Origin: Chryseobacterium sp.
GTDB taxonomy: Bacteria > Bacteroidota > Bacteroidia > Flavobacteriales > Weeksellaceae
Length of the DNA stretch: 8,599 nt
Direction of reading: 5' to 3'
NCBI GenBank assembly: GCA_003248755.1
Contig: QFQW01000113.1
Location: 1-8,599 of the forward strand
Shown here: piece by piece, positions 1-6,793 of the stretch
How the letters are laid out: the number at the start of each line of letters is the position of its first letter
Numbering within the stretch: the first letter of the stretch is position 1
Program-made: the position numbers and the translations under genes
The notes under the pieces: generated by a model
What the model saw: only the letters and a program-made list of their open reading frames with translations
The model's database searches: none
Told to the model about the DNA's origin: nothing

Positions 1-1110
1 TTTCAATTGTCTTTTCTGGAAAATCGGTTGCGTAATTCCGCCTAAAGCAGAACCAAACAAAGACGCCGGAATCTGAAACCAATTATCAAACTTGAAAGAA
101 TTCACGCCGCCGTTCGCTGTGATTTTCAAAGCAGGATACATATTCGCCTGAGCAATTCCAATCATCGCATTAGACTCTAACAAAACGAGTTCCTGCTGAC
201 GAACATCCGGACGACGACTCACCATTGCTGCTGGAAGTCCCGCGGAAAAATTTTGTGGTAGGGAAGTGTCGGACATTTCAATCGTTCTGTTGATTTTGGT
301 CGGATTTTCACCTACCAAAATACTCAAAGCATTTTCCTGAATTTTAATATTCTGCTCCAGTTGTGTAATCAGAAGTTCTGTATATTCCTTTTGTGCTTTT
401 GATTGCTGAACGCCTAGAGAAGTCGCATCACCACTCTGCCAGATTTTTTCTGTGATATTAAGTGTATTTTTACTCAGTTCCAGATTCGATTTGGCGATTT
501 CCAATTGTTTATCCAACATCAAAAGATTGTAATAACCTTGTGCAATTGCTGCTACAACTTGTGTTTGGATTGCTTTTGTCGCTTCATAAGTCTGCAGATA
601 TTGCATTTTGGAAACCTCCTGCTGATTCTTGATTTTTCCCCAGATATCAGCTTCCCAAGACAAATTAAACGCAGCATTGTAATCTTCAACATAGCTTTTT
701 CCTAGAAATAAGTTGATGCTTTGTCCATTCAGACTGTTGTCGGAAGGTCTTGTGATTTGACCAGTGACTCCAAATCCAACCTCAGGATATTGCATATATT
801 TTGCCTGTTTCAGTCGTTCTTGTGAAGAAGCAACCTGTTTCAGGGCAATCTGCAAATCATAATTGTTTTTGATTCCTTTTTCAATCAAACCTTGCAAAAT
901 CGGGTCATTGAAAAACTGTCGCCATTCTAGATTCGCTACGCTTGCCGTGTCAGCCGTTGCCGTATATTGGAAAGTTTCCGGCAAATCAGGACTTATTTTA
1001 TCAAGAGCTAATTTGGGCATACAGGAAACCGCACTCGCTACGACTACTGAGGAGACCAAAATCTCTTTTATTTTAGTTAATATTTTCATTAATTTTTCTT
1101 TTGTATTCAT
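1..1110 (-). CDS. RND efflux outer-membrane factor lipoprotein (NodT/OprM/TolC-like), C-terminus cut by window edge
   Basis: This is the outer-membrane channel that completes the tripartite pump with the adaptor and RND transporter encoded upstream. It would form a trimeric beta-barrel with a periplasmic alpha-helical tunnel. I translated the reverse strand: 370 codons are open from 1110 to base 1, and the family is usually about 460-480 residues, so roughly the last 100 are missing. Visible signals are a hydrophobic signal with lipobox-like AVSC (Cys30); the family motif around LEWRQFFNDP (61-70) with LIEKGIKNNYDL; a long helical stretch (about 170-265); and the second-repeat signature LP-MVSRRPDVRQQE (292-307) followed by ANMYPALKI. 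An in-frame ATG at 1089 (Met8) gives a tidier 22-residue lipoprotein signal before the Cys and may be the true start. A GC-richer repeat-like element ends within a few bases of the 1110 ATG. Product family is near certain; substrate is unknown. Confidence 0.93.
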   Translation of the reverse strand, partial: MNTKEKLMKILTKIKEILVSSVVVASAVSCMPKLALDKISPDLPETFQYTATADTASVANLEWRQFFNDPILQGLIEKGIKNNYDLQIALKQVASSQERLKQAKYMQYPEVGFGVTGQITRPSDNSLNGQSINLFLGKSYVEDYNAAFNLSWEADIWGKIKNQQEVSKMQYLQTYEATKAIQTQVVAAIAQGYYNLLMLDKQLEIAKSNLELSKNTLNITEKIWQSGDATSLGVQQSKAQKEYTELLITQLEQNIKIQENALSILVGENPTKINRTIEMSDTSLPQNFSAGLPAAMVSRRPDVRQQELVLLESNAMIGIAQANMYPALKITANGGVNSFKFDNWFQIPASLFGSALGGITQPIFQKRQLK

Positions 1111-1115
1111 TAATT

Positions 1116-1191
1116 TGGGCAGCTATTTCCGCCTTCCGCTCCCAATCTTTTCACTCTGAGGCTCTCGAAGAGTCCACTCAAGTCGGGCTGC
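1116..1191. repeat. GC-richer, hairpin-forming intergenic element, probable dispersed Bacteroidetes repeat
   Basis: This segment is visibly richer in G and C than its surroundings. It is bounded by the short inverted arms GCAGC (1119-1123) and GCTGC (1187-1191). Inside is a small stem GGCTCT-CGA-AGAGTCC (1160-1174, with one G-T pair), and alternative pairing ACTCT/AGAGT is possible. The outer parts (GGGCAGCTATTTCCGCC on one side, CAAGTCGGGCTGC on the other) resemble, from memory, intergenic repeats scattered through Chryseobacterium-type genomes, where the middle is variable. I cannot confirm copy number from one window. It lies inside the efflux operon between the pump and channel genes, and its end falls about six bases before the channel gene's first ATG. 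Confidence 0.5.
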
Positions 1192-1249
1192 GTGAGATTC
1201 GCTGTTCCAAAACAATTTGGTTAATTCAATTTTTGATTTGGATTTTATT

Positions 1250-1366
1250 GCAAAGACGCAAAAGTTATTATCAAAAGAACTCTTCAAGCCGCAAAATAAA
1301 ATCGAATATTTTAAAATTTGTGCCTTAAAAACAGAGAATCATTCAAAAAAATCCTTGTGTCTTTGC
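1250..1366. repeat. Inverted repeat with GCAAAGACgCAA arms between pump and channel genes
   Basis: GCAAAGACGCAA at 1250-1261 is matched by TTGTGTCTTTGC at 1355-1366, whose reverse complement is GCAAAGACACAA; 11 of 12 positions agree. The arms are about 93 bases apart and enclose AT-rich sequence that includes a related GCCGCAAAAT fragment. Motifs built on CGCAAAGAC(A/G)CAA are, as I recall, common dispersed intergenic repeats in Bacteroidetes. The right arm begins about 15 bases after the pump stop codon. With the GC-richer element next door, the whole 1111-1381 gap reads as stacked repeat insertions rather than a coding or promoter region. I saw no convincing TAnnTTTG promoter for the channel gene in it. 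Confidence 0.45.
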
Positions 1367-1381
1367 GTTTAAAACTCCAGT

Positions 1382-4300
1382 TTAGATTAGATTCAAAGCT
1401 GCTTTTTCTCTTTTAAGTCTTCGTTTCTTTTTGCTAGGCATTTTTTCATGCAGATATTGGAATATCACATACATCACAGGAATAATGAAAATCCCTAATA
1501 CAACACCTGTCAACATCCCGCCGACCGTGCTTATTCCAATGGAGTGATTTCCTTTTGCAGCAGCACCTTGCGACCAAACCAATGGAAGCATTCCGATAAT
1601 GAAAGCAAACGATGTCATCAGAATTGGTCTTAATCTTAATCTTGAAGCTTGTAATGCAGATTCAATCAACGTTTTTCCCGCCTGTCTTCTTTGGACTGCA
1701 AATTCTACAATCAGAATGGCATTTTTGGCGAGCAATCCTACAAGCATAATCAATCCAACCTGAACATAGATGTTATTATCAATTCCAGCCAAACCTGTGA
1801 ATGCATAAACTCCGAAAATACCAGTTGGAATCGTCAGAATAATTGCAAAAGGAAGAATGTAACTTTCGTATTGAGCAGCCAATAAAAAATACACGAACAA
1901 AATACTCAACATAAAAATAAATGCAGTTTGTCCGCCGGTTGCTTTTTCTTCACGTGTGATTCCGGTCCATTCGTAGCCATAACCTCTTGGTAAGGATTTT
2001 TTGGCGGTTTCTTCTACTGCTTTTATCGCATCTCCGGTACTGTAACCAGGCTTCGGAGTTCCGTTGATAGTTACCGCATTGAAGAGGTTATTTCTGGTCA
2101 CAGTTTCTGGTCCGAAAGTTCTTTTCAAAGTCACCAGAGTTTTTACAGGAACCATTTCACTTTGGTTATTTTTAACATAGATTCCTTCAAGCGAATTAGC
2201 ATCGGTTCTGTAAGGAATATCGGCTTGTGCCATTACTCTGTAATACTTCCCGAATCTGTTGAAGTCCGAAACGAAACTACTTCCATAATAAATCTGCATT
2301 GTCTGCATCAAATCGTTGACGGAAACTCCCAATTGATTGGCTTTGTCAGCATCAACTTCAATGGTATATTGTGGATTTCCTGCAGCATAAGTGGTGAAGG
2401 CAAAAGCAATCTCCGGACGCTTCATCAATTCTCCAATGAATGCCTGAGTGGTTGTTCCCAATTGTTCTAATGAACCGTTGGTCTTGTCCTGAAGCATAAA
2501 TTCGAAACCGGAAACATTTCCAAAACCCTGAACAGTAGGGAAGTTGAAAAAGAATGCATTGGCATCTTTTACCTGAGCTACTTTCCCTGTTAATCCTGCT
2601 GCAATCTGGTCCGGGTCTTTTACGGCACCACGGTCTTCATAATCTTTCAATTTTATAAAACCTGCGGAATATGGTGATGCATTGGCATTACTAATGAAAT
2701 TGAGACCATCTGAAACCCAAAGATGTTTAGCTACATTTTCTTTATTGATGATTTTATCAATTTCTTCCGTTGCTTTATTAGTTCTTTCCAATGAGCTTCC
2801 TGGAGGCGTGTTCACGGCATATAAAACAAAACCTTGGTCTTCGGTTGGAATAAATCCGGAAGGTGCTTTATTAATCAAGAAAACAGTTATCGCTGTAATC
2901 AAAGCAAGTCCGCCGACACTTACCCATTTGTTTTTAATTAAAAATTTGAGACTATAAATATATTTTTTGGTCAGATTATTAAAGCTTTTATTGAAAGCAT
3001 TGAAAAACCTAGCACCAAAACCTTTTTTGTGTCCGTGTTCACCATGCTCTCCTTGAGGGTCGTTCAGTAAAAGTGCGCATAGAGCCGGACTTAATGTCAA
3101 TGCATTAATTGCCGAAATTAAAATCGCAATCGCTAATGTGAAAGCAAACTGTCTGTAGAATACGCCTGCAGGACCTTGCATAAAACCAACAGGAATAAAT
3201 ACTGCAGACATTACCAAAGTAATGGAAATGATAGCTCCGGATATTTCACTCATAGATTCTCTAGTTGCCTGTTCTACGGGAAGTCCTGTATGTTCCATCT
3301 TGGAATGGACGGCTTCCACAACCACAATCGCATCATCCACAACAATACCAATTGCCAGAACCAAAGCAAACAAAGTCAACATATTAATACTGAATCCAAA
3401 TAAGTTCAGGAAGAAAAATGTCCCGATAATCGCAACTGGAACTGCAATCGCAGGAATCAACGTTGACCTGAAATCCTGAAGAAAAATGAATACAACAATA
3501 AATACCAAGATAAATGCAATCACCAAAGTCTCTACAACCTGATGAATAGAAGCATCCAAAAAGTCTTTGGAATTGTACATGATGATAGGCTCCACGCCTT
3601 TTGGAAGTGTAGTTTTGAACTCTTCAACTTGTTTTTCAACTTCAGTCAGGATTTCATTGGCATTAGAACCTGCAGTTTGTAAGATTGCAAAACCAGCAAC
3701 TGGCTTACCATCAACTCTGTTGGCTGCAGTATAACTGTATGAACCGAATTCTACTCTTGCAACATCTTTCAGTCTCAGGAATGAACCGTCGCTATTAGCT
3801 TTCACTACGATGTTTTCATAGTCTTCATTCTTGTTTAATTTTCCTTTATATTTAAGGATATATTCATAAGTTTCCTTACTTCCTTGCCCGAATCTTCCCG
3901 GCGCAGCTTCAAGATTGCTGTTTTTGATTGCCGAAAGAACTTCCTGAGGAGAAAGATTGTTGTCTGCCAACCGGTCTGGTTTCAGCCAAACTCTCATCGA
4001 GTAATCTTTAGAACTAAAAACCTGAGCCTGCGCAACGCCCGGAATACGTTGTAATTGTGGAATGATGTTGATCTTCATGTAATTCTGAAGAAAAAGCTCG
4101 TCATATTGTTTCGGGTCGTTGCTGGTGATTCCCATGAACATAATGAAACTATTCTGAACTTTCTGAGTCGAGATTCCCGCCTGAACAACTTCTTGTGGAA
4201 GCTGGCTCATCGCTTTTGAAACCCGGTTTTGAACATTCACAGCGGCGTTATCGGGATCGGAACCTTGTTTGAAATAGATGTTAAGAGTCAAAGATCCATC

Positions 4301-4552
4301 GTTGCTGGAGTTGGACGTCATATAGGTCATATTTTCCACACCGTTCACAGCTTCCTCTATAGGATTGGCAACAGAGCGGGCAACAACTTCAGCATTTGCA
4401 CCGGGATAGGACGCAGTTACCTGAACACTCGGAGGCGCAATATCAGGAAACAAAGTTATCGGTAATTGGAATACCGAAAGCCCTCCCAATAGTAATAAAA
4501 TGATTGAAATAACCGTTGAGAGTACCGGTCTTTCTATGAATTGTTTTAGCAT
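1382..4552 (-). CDS. RND multidrug efflux transporter, HAE1 (AcrB/MexB-like) inner-membrane pump
   Basis: This is a proton-driven efflux transporter that works as a trimer in the inner membrane and passes substrates to the outer-membrane channel with the adaptor's help. At 1056 residues it is full length (AcrB has 1049). TM1 (about 10-29) follows FIERPV; the porter domain opens with LPITLFPDIAPPSVQVTASYPGA. Proton-relay residues are intact: Asp406-Asp407 in IGIVVDDAIVVVE, Lys943 in GLLAKNAILIVEF and Thr980 in RPILMTSFAF. TM2-6 lie at about 340-500, TM7 at 541-560 and TM8-12 at 875-1035. Phe136, Phe179 and Phe619 fall where AcrB has drug-pocket phenylalanines; a Leu (617) appears to replace AcrB Phe615. 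A His-rich cytoplasmic loop (HGEHGHKKG, 503-511) matches the AcrB loop. The tail is strongly basic. It lies 40 bases after the adaptor gene. The family is certain; the drug range cannot be read from sequence. Confidence 0.98.
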   Translation of the reverse strand: MLKQFIERPVLSTVISIILLLLGGLSVFQLPITLFPDIAPPSVQVTASYPGANAEVVARSVANPIEEAVNGVENMTYMTSNSSNDGSLTLNIYFKQGSDPDNAAVNVQNRVSKAMSQLPQEVVQAGISTQKVQNSFIMFMGITSNDPKQYDELFLQNYMKINIIPQLQRIPGVAQAQVFSSKDYSMRVWLKPDRLADNNLSPQEVLSAIKNSNLEAAPGRFGQGSKETYEYILKYKGKLNKNEDYENIVVKANSDGSFLRLKDVARVEFGSYSYTAANRVDGKPVAGFAILQTAGSNANEILTEVEKQVEEFKTTLPKGVEPIIMYNSKDFLDASIHQVVETLVIAFILVFIVVFIFLQDFRSTLIPAIAVPVAIIGTFFFLNLFGFSINMLTLFALVLAIGIVVDDAIVVVEAVHSKMEHTGLPVEQATRESMSEISGAIISITLVMSAVFIPVGFMQGPAGVFYRQFAFTLAIAILISAINALTLSPALCALLLNDPQGEHGEHGHKKGFGARFFNAFNKSFNNLTKKYIYSLKFLIKNKWVSVGGLALITAITVFLINKAPSGFIPTEDQGFVLYAVNTPPGSSLERTNKATEEIDKIINKENVAKHLWVSDGLNFISNANASPYSAGFIKLKDYEDRGAVKDPDQIAAGLTGKVAQVKDANAFFFNFPTVQGFGNVSGFEFMLQDKTNGSLEQLGTTTQAFIGELMKRPEIAFAFTTYAAGNPQYTIEVDADKANQLGVSVNDLMQTMQIYYGSSFVSDFNRFGKYYRVMAQADIPYRTDANSLEGIYVKNNQSEMVPVKTLVTLKRTFGPETVTRNNLFNAVTINGTPKPGYSTGDAIKAVEETAKKSLPRGYGYEWTGITREEKATGGQTAFIFMLSILFVYFLLAAQYESYILPFAIILTIPTGIFGVYAFTGLAGIDNNIYVQVGLIMLVGLLAKNAILIVEFAVQRRQAGKTLIESALQASRLRLRPILMTSFAFIIGMLPLVWSQGAAAKGNHSIGISTVGGMLTGVVLGIFIIPVMYVIFQYLHEKMPSKKKRRLKREKAALNLI

Positions 4553-4592
4553 AAGAAGTATAGTTTTTTAAATCTTCTGTTTTATTTTTTTA

Positions 4593-5753
4593 TTATAAAG
4601 GCGTTGCTACGAGCAGGCTATCAGAAGAAATCATTTTTGGTTTGATAGATGCACCGTCTTTTAAGACTCCCAAACCTGTAAATACGATTTGATCTCCTTT
4701 GGAAAGACCTTCGGAAATGAAATAATAATGTTCTGTTTTTCCAGAAATAGTAATTGGTTTGCTAGTCACTTTTTTGTCTTTTCCAAGAATATAAACGTAA
4801 GTTTTGTCCTGAATCTCAAAAGTTGATTCTTGCGGAATAACTACTGCATTTGATAATAATTGCGGCATTCTCACTTTCCCCGTATTCCCGCTTCTCAATG
4901 TTCCGTTCGGATTAGGGAAAGTAGCACGAACAGTTATTGCGCCTGTACTTTTATCAAATTGTCCATCTATCATTTTCATTTTTCCTTTTTCAGAGTAAGT
5001 GGAATTGTCAGCAATTACCAGATCAACCAAAGGCATATTTCTCATTTTTTCTTCGAGAGTTGCACCTGTATATTTCTTTTGGAAAGCAATAAAATCGATT
5101 TCACTGATTGAGAAATAGGCATAGATTTCACTGATGTCTGAAACAAAAGTTAACGGGTTAGGGTCGGTTCTGGAAATCAAGCTTCCTTTTTTATAAGGAA
5201 GTCTTCCAATATAACCACTTACCGGAGCAGTAATAGTTGTAAACCCAACATTGATTTTACTTCCACCCAAAGATGCTTTTGCCTGAGCTGCCGCTGCAAC
5301 TGCCGCTGCATAATTGGCTTTTGCAGTTTTCAATTGTACATCGGAAACTACTTTATCAGCAACCAATGGCTGAAGTCTGTCAACTTCCACTTTTGCTTTT
5401 TGGATATTGGCATTGGCAGCTTGAAGATTTGCAGAAGCCATATTCAATTGTTCGCCATAAACTCTTGGGTCAATTTTGAATAGAGGTTGTCCAGCTCTTA
5501 CATAAGAACCTTCTTCCACATAGATCTTGTCCAGATAACCGTCAACTTGTGAACGTATTTCCACATTGTTTTTCCCTTCCAAAGCGGCGGGGAATTCCTG
5601 ATAAGTTGTAGCAGGAGAAGTGATGACAGTATAGACTGGAAGCTCTGGCGTAGGGACGGCCATTGCTGCATTGTCTGCGGCTTTTGTACAGCTTTGTAAA
5701 AAAATAATACTCGATATAAGTACAATAAGTTTAGAATTGTTAGTTATTTTCAT
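4593..5753 (-). CDS. RND efflux periplasmic adaptor lipoprotein (HlyD/AcrA-type membrane fusion protein)
   Basis: This is the adaptor that joins the inner-membrane RND pump to the outer-membrane channel. The 386-residue length is normal for the AcrA/MexA family. The N-terminus is a lipoprotein signal ending in lipobox LQSC (Cys22). Two half-lipoyl motifs flank an alpha-helical hairpin: first half VEIRSQVDGYLDKIYVEEG with VRAGQPLFKIDP (64-96), an Ala-rich coiled coil (about 100-163, with AAAVAAAAQAKAS), then second half TTITAPVSGYIGRLPYKKG (172-190). The beta-barrel and membrane-proximal domains follow (about 205-375), with typical TGAITVRATFPNPNGTLRSGN (270-290) and VVIPQESTF. Its ATG at 5753 has an A-rich leader and no Shine-Dalgarno sequence. 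It is the first gene of the three-gene pump operon and is preceded by a cluster of operator-like palindromes. Confidence 0.97.
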   Translation of the reverse strand: MKITNNSKLIVLISSIIFLQSCTKAADNAAMAVPTPELPVYTVITSPATTYQEFPAALEGKNNVEIRSQVDGYLDKIYVEEGSYVRAGQPLFKIDPRVYGEQLNMASANLQAANANIQKAKVEVDRLQPLVADKVVSDVQLKTAKANYAAAVAAAAQAKASLGGSKINVGFTTITAPVSGYIGRLPYKKGSLISRTDPNPLTFVSDISEIYAYFSISEIDFIAFQKKYTGATLEEKMRNMPLVDLVIADNSTYSEKGKMKMIDGQFDKSTGAITVRATFPNPNGTLRSGNTGKVRMPQLLSNAVVIPQESTFEIQDKTYVYILGKDKKVTSKPITISGKTEHYYFISEGLSKGDQIVFTGLGVLKDGASIKPKMISSDSLLVATPL

Positions 5754-5814
5754 TTTAAGTTTTTAATTGTTAATTTAAGTAATAGTGTAATTGAATAAAA
5801 TATTGTTAATTTAT

Positions 5815-5827
5815 CTAACATTGTTAA
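5815..5827. promoter_or_regulatory. Candidate TetR-regulator operator, site 1 (nearest the adaptor gene)
   Basis: CTAAC-ATT-GTTAA is a palindrome with perfect TAAC/GTTA arms and a three-base centre. It shares its arms and spacing with sites at 5924-5936, 6007-6019 and 6645-6657. It lies 62-74 bases upstream of the adaptor start and about 9 bases downstream of a TATTTTTG -7-like box, so a bound dimer would sit on the first transcribed bases. Assignment to the adjacent TetR protein is an inference from shared sequence and position. Confidence 0.62.
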
Positions 5828-5836
5828 GTTTTAAAT

Positions 5837-5844
5837 CAAAAATA
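5837..5844 (-). promoter_or_regulatory. Candidate -7 promoter box for the efflux operon (TATTTTTG)
   Basis: On the minus strand these bases read TATTTTTG, an exact fit to the Bacteroidetes -7 consensus TAnnTTTG. It is the only exact match I found on that strand between the regulator and the adaptor gene. Initiation would fall near 5831, giving a leader of roughly 78 bases with operator site 1 at its beginning. No clear TTTG was found at the expected -33 position, so the promoter may be weak or the call wrong. Confidence 0.4.
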
Positions 5845-5906
5845 TCAGCGCTTGAGTTTACATTGTTTCCATATTTTGAGAGTTTATTTGATTAATTAAT
5901 TTATCT

Positions 5907-5917
5907 GAACTAAGTTC
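5907..5917. promoter_or_regulatory. Variant operator-like palindrome GAAC-TAA-GTTC
   Basis: A perfect 11-base palindrome has the same inner half-site (AAC-N3-GTT) and spacing as the four TAAC-N3-GTTA sites, but with G/C at the outer position. Its centre is 18 bases from the centre of site 2. It could be a weaker site for the same repressor, an older copy, or chance in AT-rich DNA. Confidence 0.35.
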
Positions 5918-5923
5918 TTTTTT

Positions 5924-5936
5924 CTAACGGTGTTAA
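5924..5936. promoter_or_regulatory. Candidate TetR-regulator operator, site 2
   Basis: CTAAC-GGT-GTTAA has the same perfect TAAC/GTTA arms and three-base centre as sites 1, 3 and 4. It lies about 170 bases upstream of the adaptor start. The right arm continues into GTGTTAATATT (5930-5940), which recurs at 5995-6005 next to site 3, so the similarity between these two regions goes beyond the palindrome itself. Confidence 0.55.
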
Positions 5937-6006
5937 TATTTGATTAAAAGATAGTCTCAGATTTATTTATAACAATTAAATTAAAATTAATACTGTGTTA
6001 ATATTC

Positions 6007-6019
6007 CTAACAGTGTTAA
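6007..6019. promoter_or_regulatory. Candidate TetR-regulator operator, site 3 (just past the regulator stop codon)
   Basis: CTAAC-AGT-GTTAA has perfect TAAC/GTTA arms around three bases. It begins 19 bases beyond the regulator's stop codon, in the untranslated region before the pump operon. A second half-site, GTTA (5997-6000), precedes it within TGTTAATATT. The distance from its centre to that of site 2 is 83 bases, close to eight helical turns, which would place both sites on one face of the DNA. Confidence 0.55.
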
Positions 6020-6037
6020 TTAAAAATTCAAAAAAAA

Positions 6038-6634
6038 TTATAACGATTTTATATAAGCTGCAACAGTCTCATCAAGTGTTGTCTTATTCATCGTAGAAGG
6101 GATGTCATCATTACGCATCATCATAATCGAAATCAAACCGTGAACAGCTGAAAATAAAGCGTGTGAAGAATGGCAAGCATTATCAGGATTGGATCCTTTT
6201 TTCTTGATGATGTCATAAGTACAATCATAAAGCAAATCCTGAAATGATGAGAATTCTTCCTTCATCAATCCTTTTCCGCTGCATTGCATTCCTAATCCGA
6301 ACATCAGTTGATAATACTCCTTATTCTTAAAAGCAAAATTCCAATAAGCATCAACAATTGCTACTAATTGCTCTTCCGGAGTGCCGTGTTTTTTCTGAGC
6401 TTTTAATAATTCGATGTGTAATTTATGAAAACCATTCAGAGAAATTTCAAATAGAATAGCCTCTTTGTTTTCGAAATAATCATAAACAACAGGAGCACTG
6501 TACTCTATAGCATCAGCAATTTTTCTGATAGAAAGAGAAGCCCATCCGTCCGTTTTAGCCAAAGAAAAAGCTGCATCCAAAATATTGGCGCGTATAGATT
6601 CTTTTTCTCTTTGTCTTCGTTCGTGTACTCCCAT
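6038..6634 (-). CDS. TetR/AcrR-family transcriptional regulator, likely local repressor of the efflux operon
   Basis: This is a one-component ligand-responsive regulator of 198 residues, the usual TetR length. The N-terminal DNA-binding domain is clear: ANILDAAFSLAKTDGWASLSIRKIADAIEYSAPVVYDYFENKEAIL (about 16-61), containing the helix-turn-helix and the family's YxYFxNKE ending. The rest is helical and would form the ligand pocket and dimer interface; FKNKEYYQLMFGLGMQ (about 102-117) resembles C-terminal domains of several AcrR-type regulators. A basic head (HERRQREKESIR) precedes the first helix. The ATG at 6634 is 10 bases after a palindrome that abuts its promoter, so autoregulation is likely. 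It points the same way as the pump operon, 284 bases upstream of it, and similar palindromes fill that gap. The function as efflux repressor is inferred from family and context; the inducer is unknown. Confidence 0.93.
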   Translation of the reverse strand: MGVHERRQREKESIRANILDAAFSLAKTDGWASLSIRKIADAIEYSAPVVYDYFENKEAILFEISLNGFHKLHIELLKAQKKHGTPEEQLVAIVDAYWNFAFKNKEYYQLMFGLGMQCSGKGLMKEEFSSFQDLLYDCTYDIIKKKGSNPDNACHSSHALFSAVHGLISIMMMRNDDIPSTMNKTTLDETVAAYIKSL

Positions 6635-6644
6635 TTTAGTTTTC

Positions 6645-6657
6645 CTAACAGCGTTAG
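6645..6657. promoter_or_regulatory. Candidate TetR-regulator operator, site 4 (on the regulator's own promoter)
   Basis: CTAAC-AGC-GTTAG is a palindrome with full five-base arms and the best of the set. It directly abuts the -7 box of the tetR promoter and covers the predicted transcription start. A dimer bound here would block RNA polymerase, which is the standard geometry for TetR-family self-repression. Confidence 0.72.
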
Positions 6658-6690
6658 CAAAATTATAAACTTTTTGGTTTAAGTTCCAAA
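6658..6690 (-). promoter_or_regulatory. Bacteroidetes-type promoter of the tetR gene (TTTG-N21-TAATTTTG)
   Basis: On the minus strand a -33 TTTG (6687-6690) is followed by 21 bases and then -7 TAATTTTG (6658-6665), which fits the primary sigma-factor consensus of Bacteroidetes (TTTG, about 19-21 bases, TAnnTTTG). Transcription would start around 6652, inside operator site 4, about 17 bases before the ATG. This is the best promoter in the window. Confidence 0.7.
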
Positions 6691-6793
6691 TTATTTAATT
6701 GATAATAATGTTAAAATAAAAAATCAAAATTTACAAATGTCCTATTAATCGAAGATGAGATAGTTATTGATAAAAACGATTACTGTTTTCAGT

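Noticed and set aside
503..511. His-rich loop of the RND pump (residues 503-511 of that protein) as a metal-efflux signature
   Set aside because: AcrB has a similar HGEGKKG loop at the same place, and the sequence is HAE1 drug-type rather than the heavy-metal HME type. The coordinates given here are residue numbers.
863..1159. Plus-strand open frame opposite the N-terminus of the channel gene
   Set aside because: It lies antisense to a well-supported lipoprotein coding region whose motifs are on the minus strand; the translation looks like a shadow.
1160..1174. Hairpin GGCTCT-CGA-AGAGTCC read as a terminator between pump and channel
   Set aside because: There is no T run on the minus strand after the stem, and termination here would cut off the channel gene. 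It is better explained as part of the repeat element.
1101..1328. Plus-strand open frame of 75 codons across the pump-channel gap
   Set aside because: It starts inside the channel gene on the opposite strand and crosses both repeat-like elements. The predicted peptide has no recognisable domain, and there is no promoter or leader.
2682..3479. Several plus-strand open frames opposite the RND pump gene
   Set aside because: The minus-strand frame is a complete 1056-residue RND protein with every hallmark residue. The opposite frames overlap each other and show no domain.
5498..5725. Second minus-strand open frame within the adaptor gene
   Set aside because: It is an out-of-frame shadow of the adaptor gene, which has continuous lipoyl and hairpin motifs.
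6773..6790. Possible terminator hairpin after the DUF6702 gene (AAAAC/GTTTT arms)
   Set aside because: The stem has only five pairs, four of them A-T, with a seven-base loop and no clear T run. It is too weak to call.
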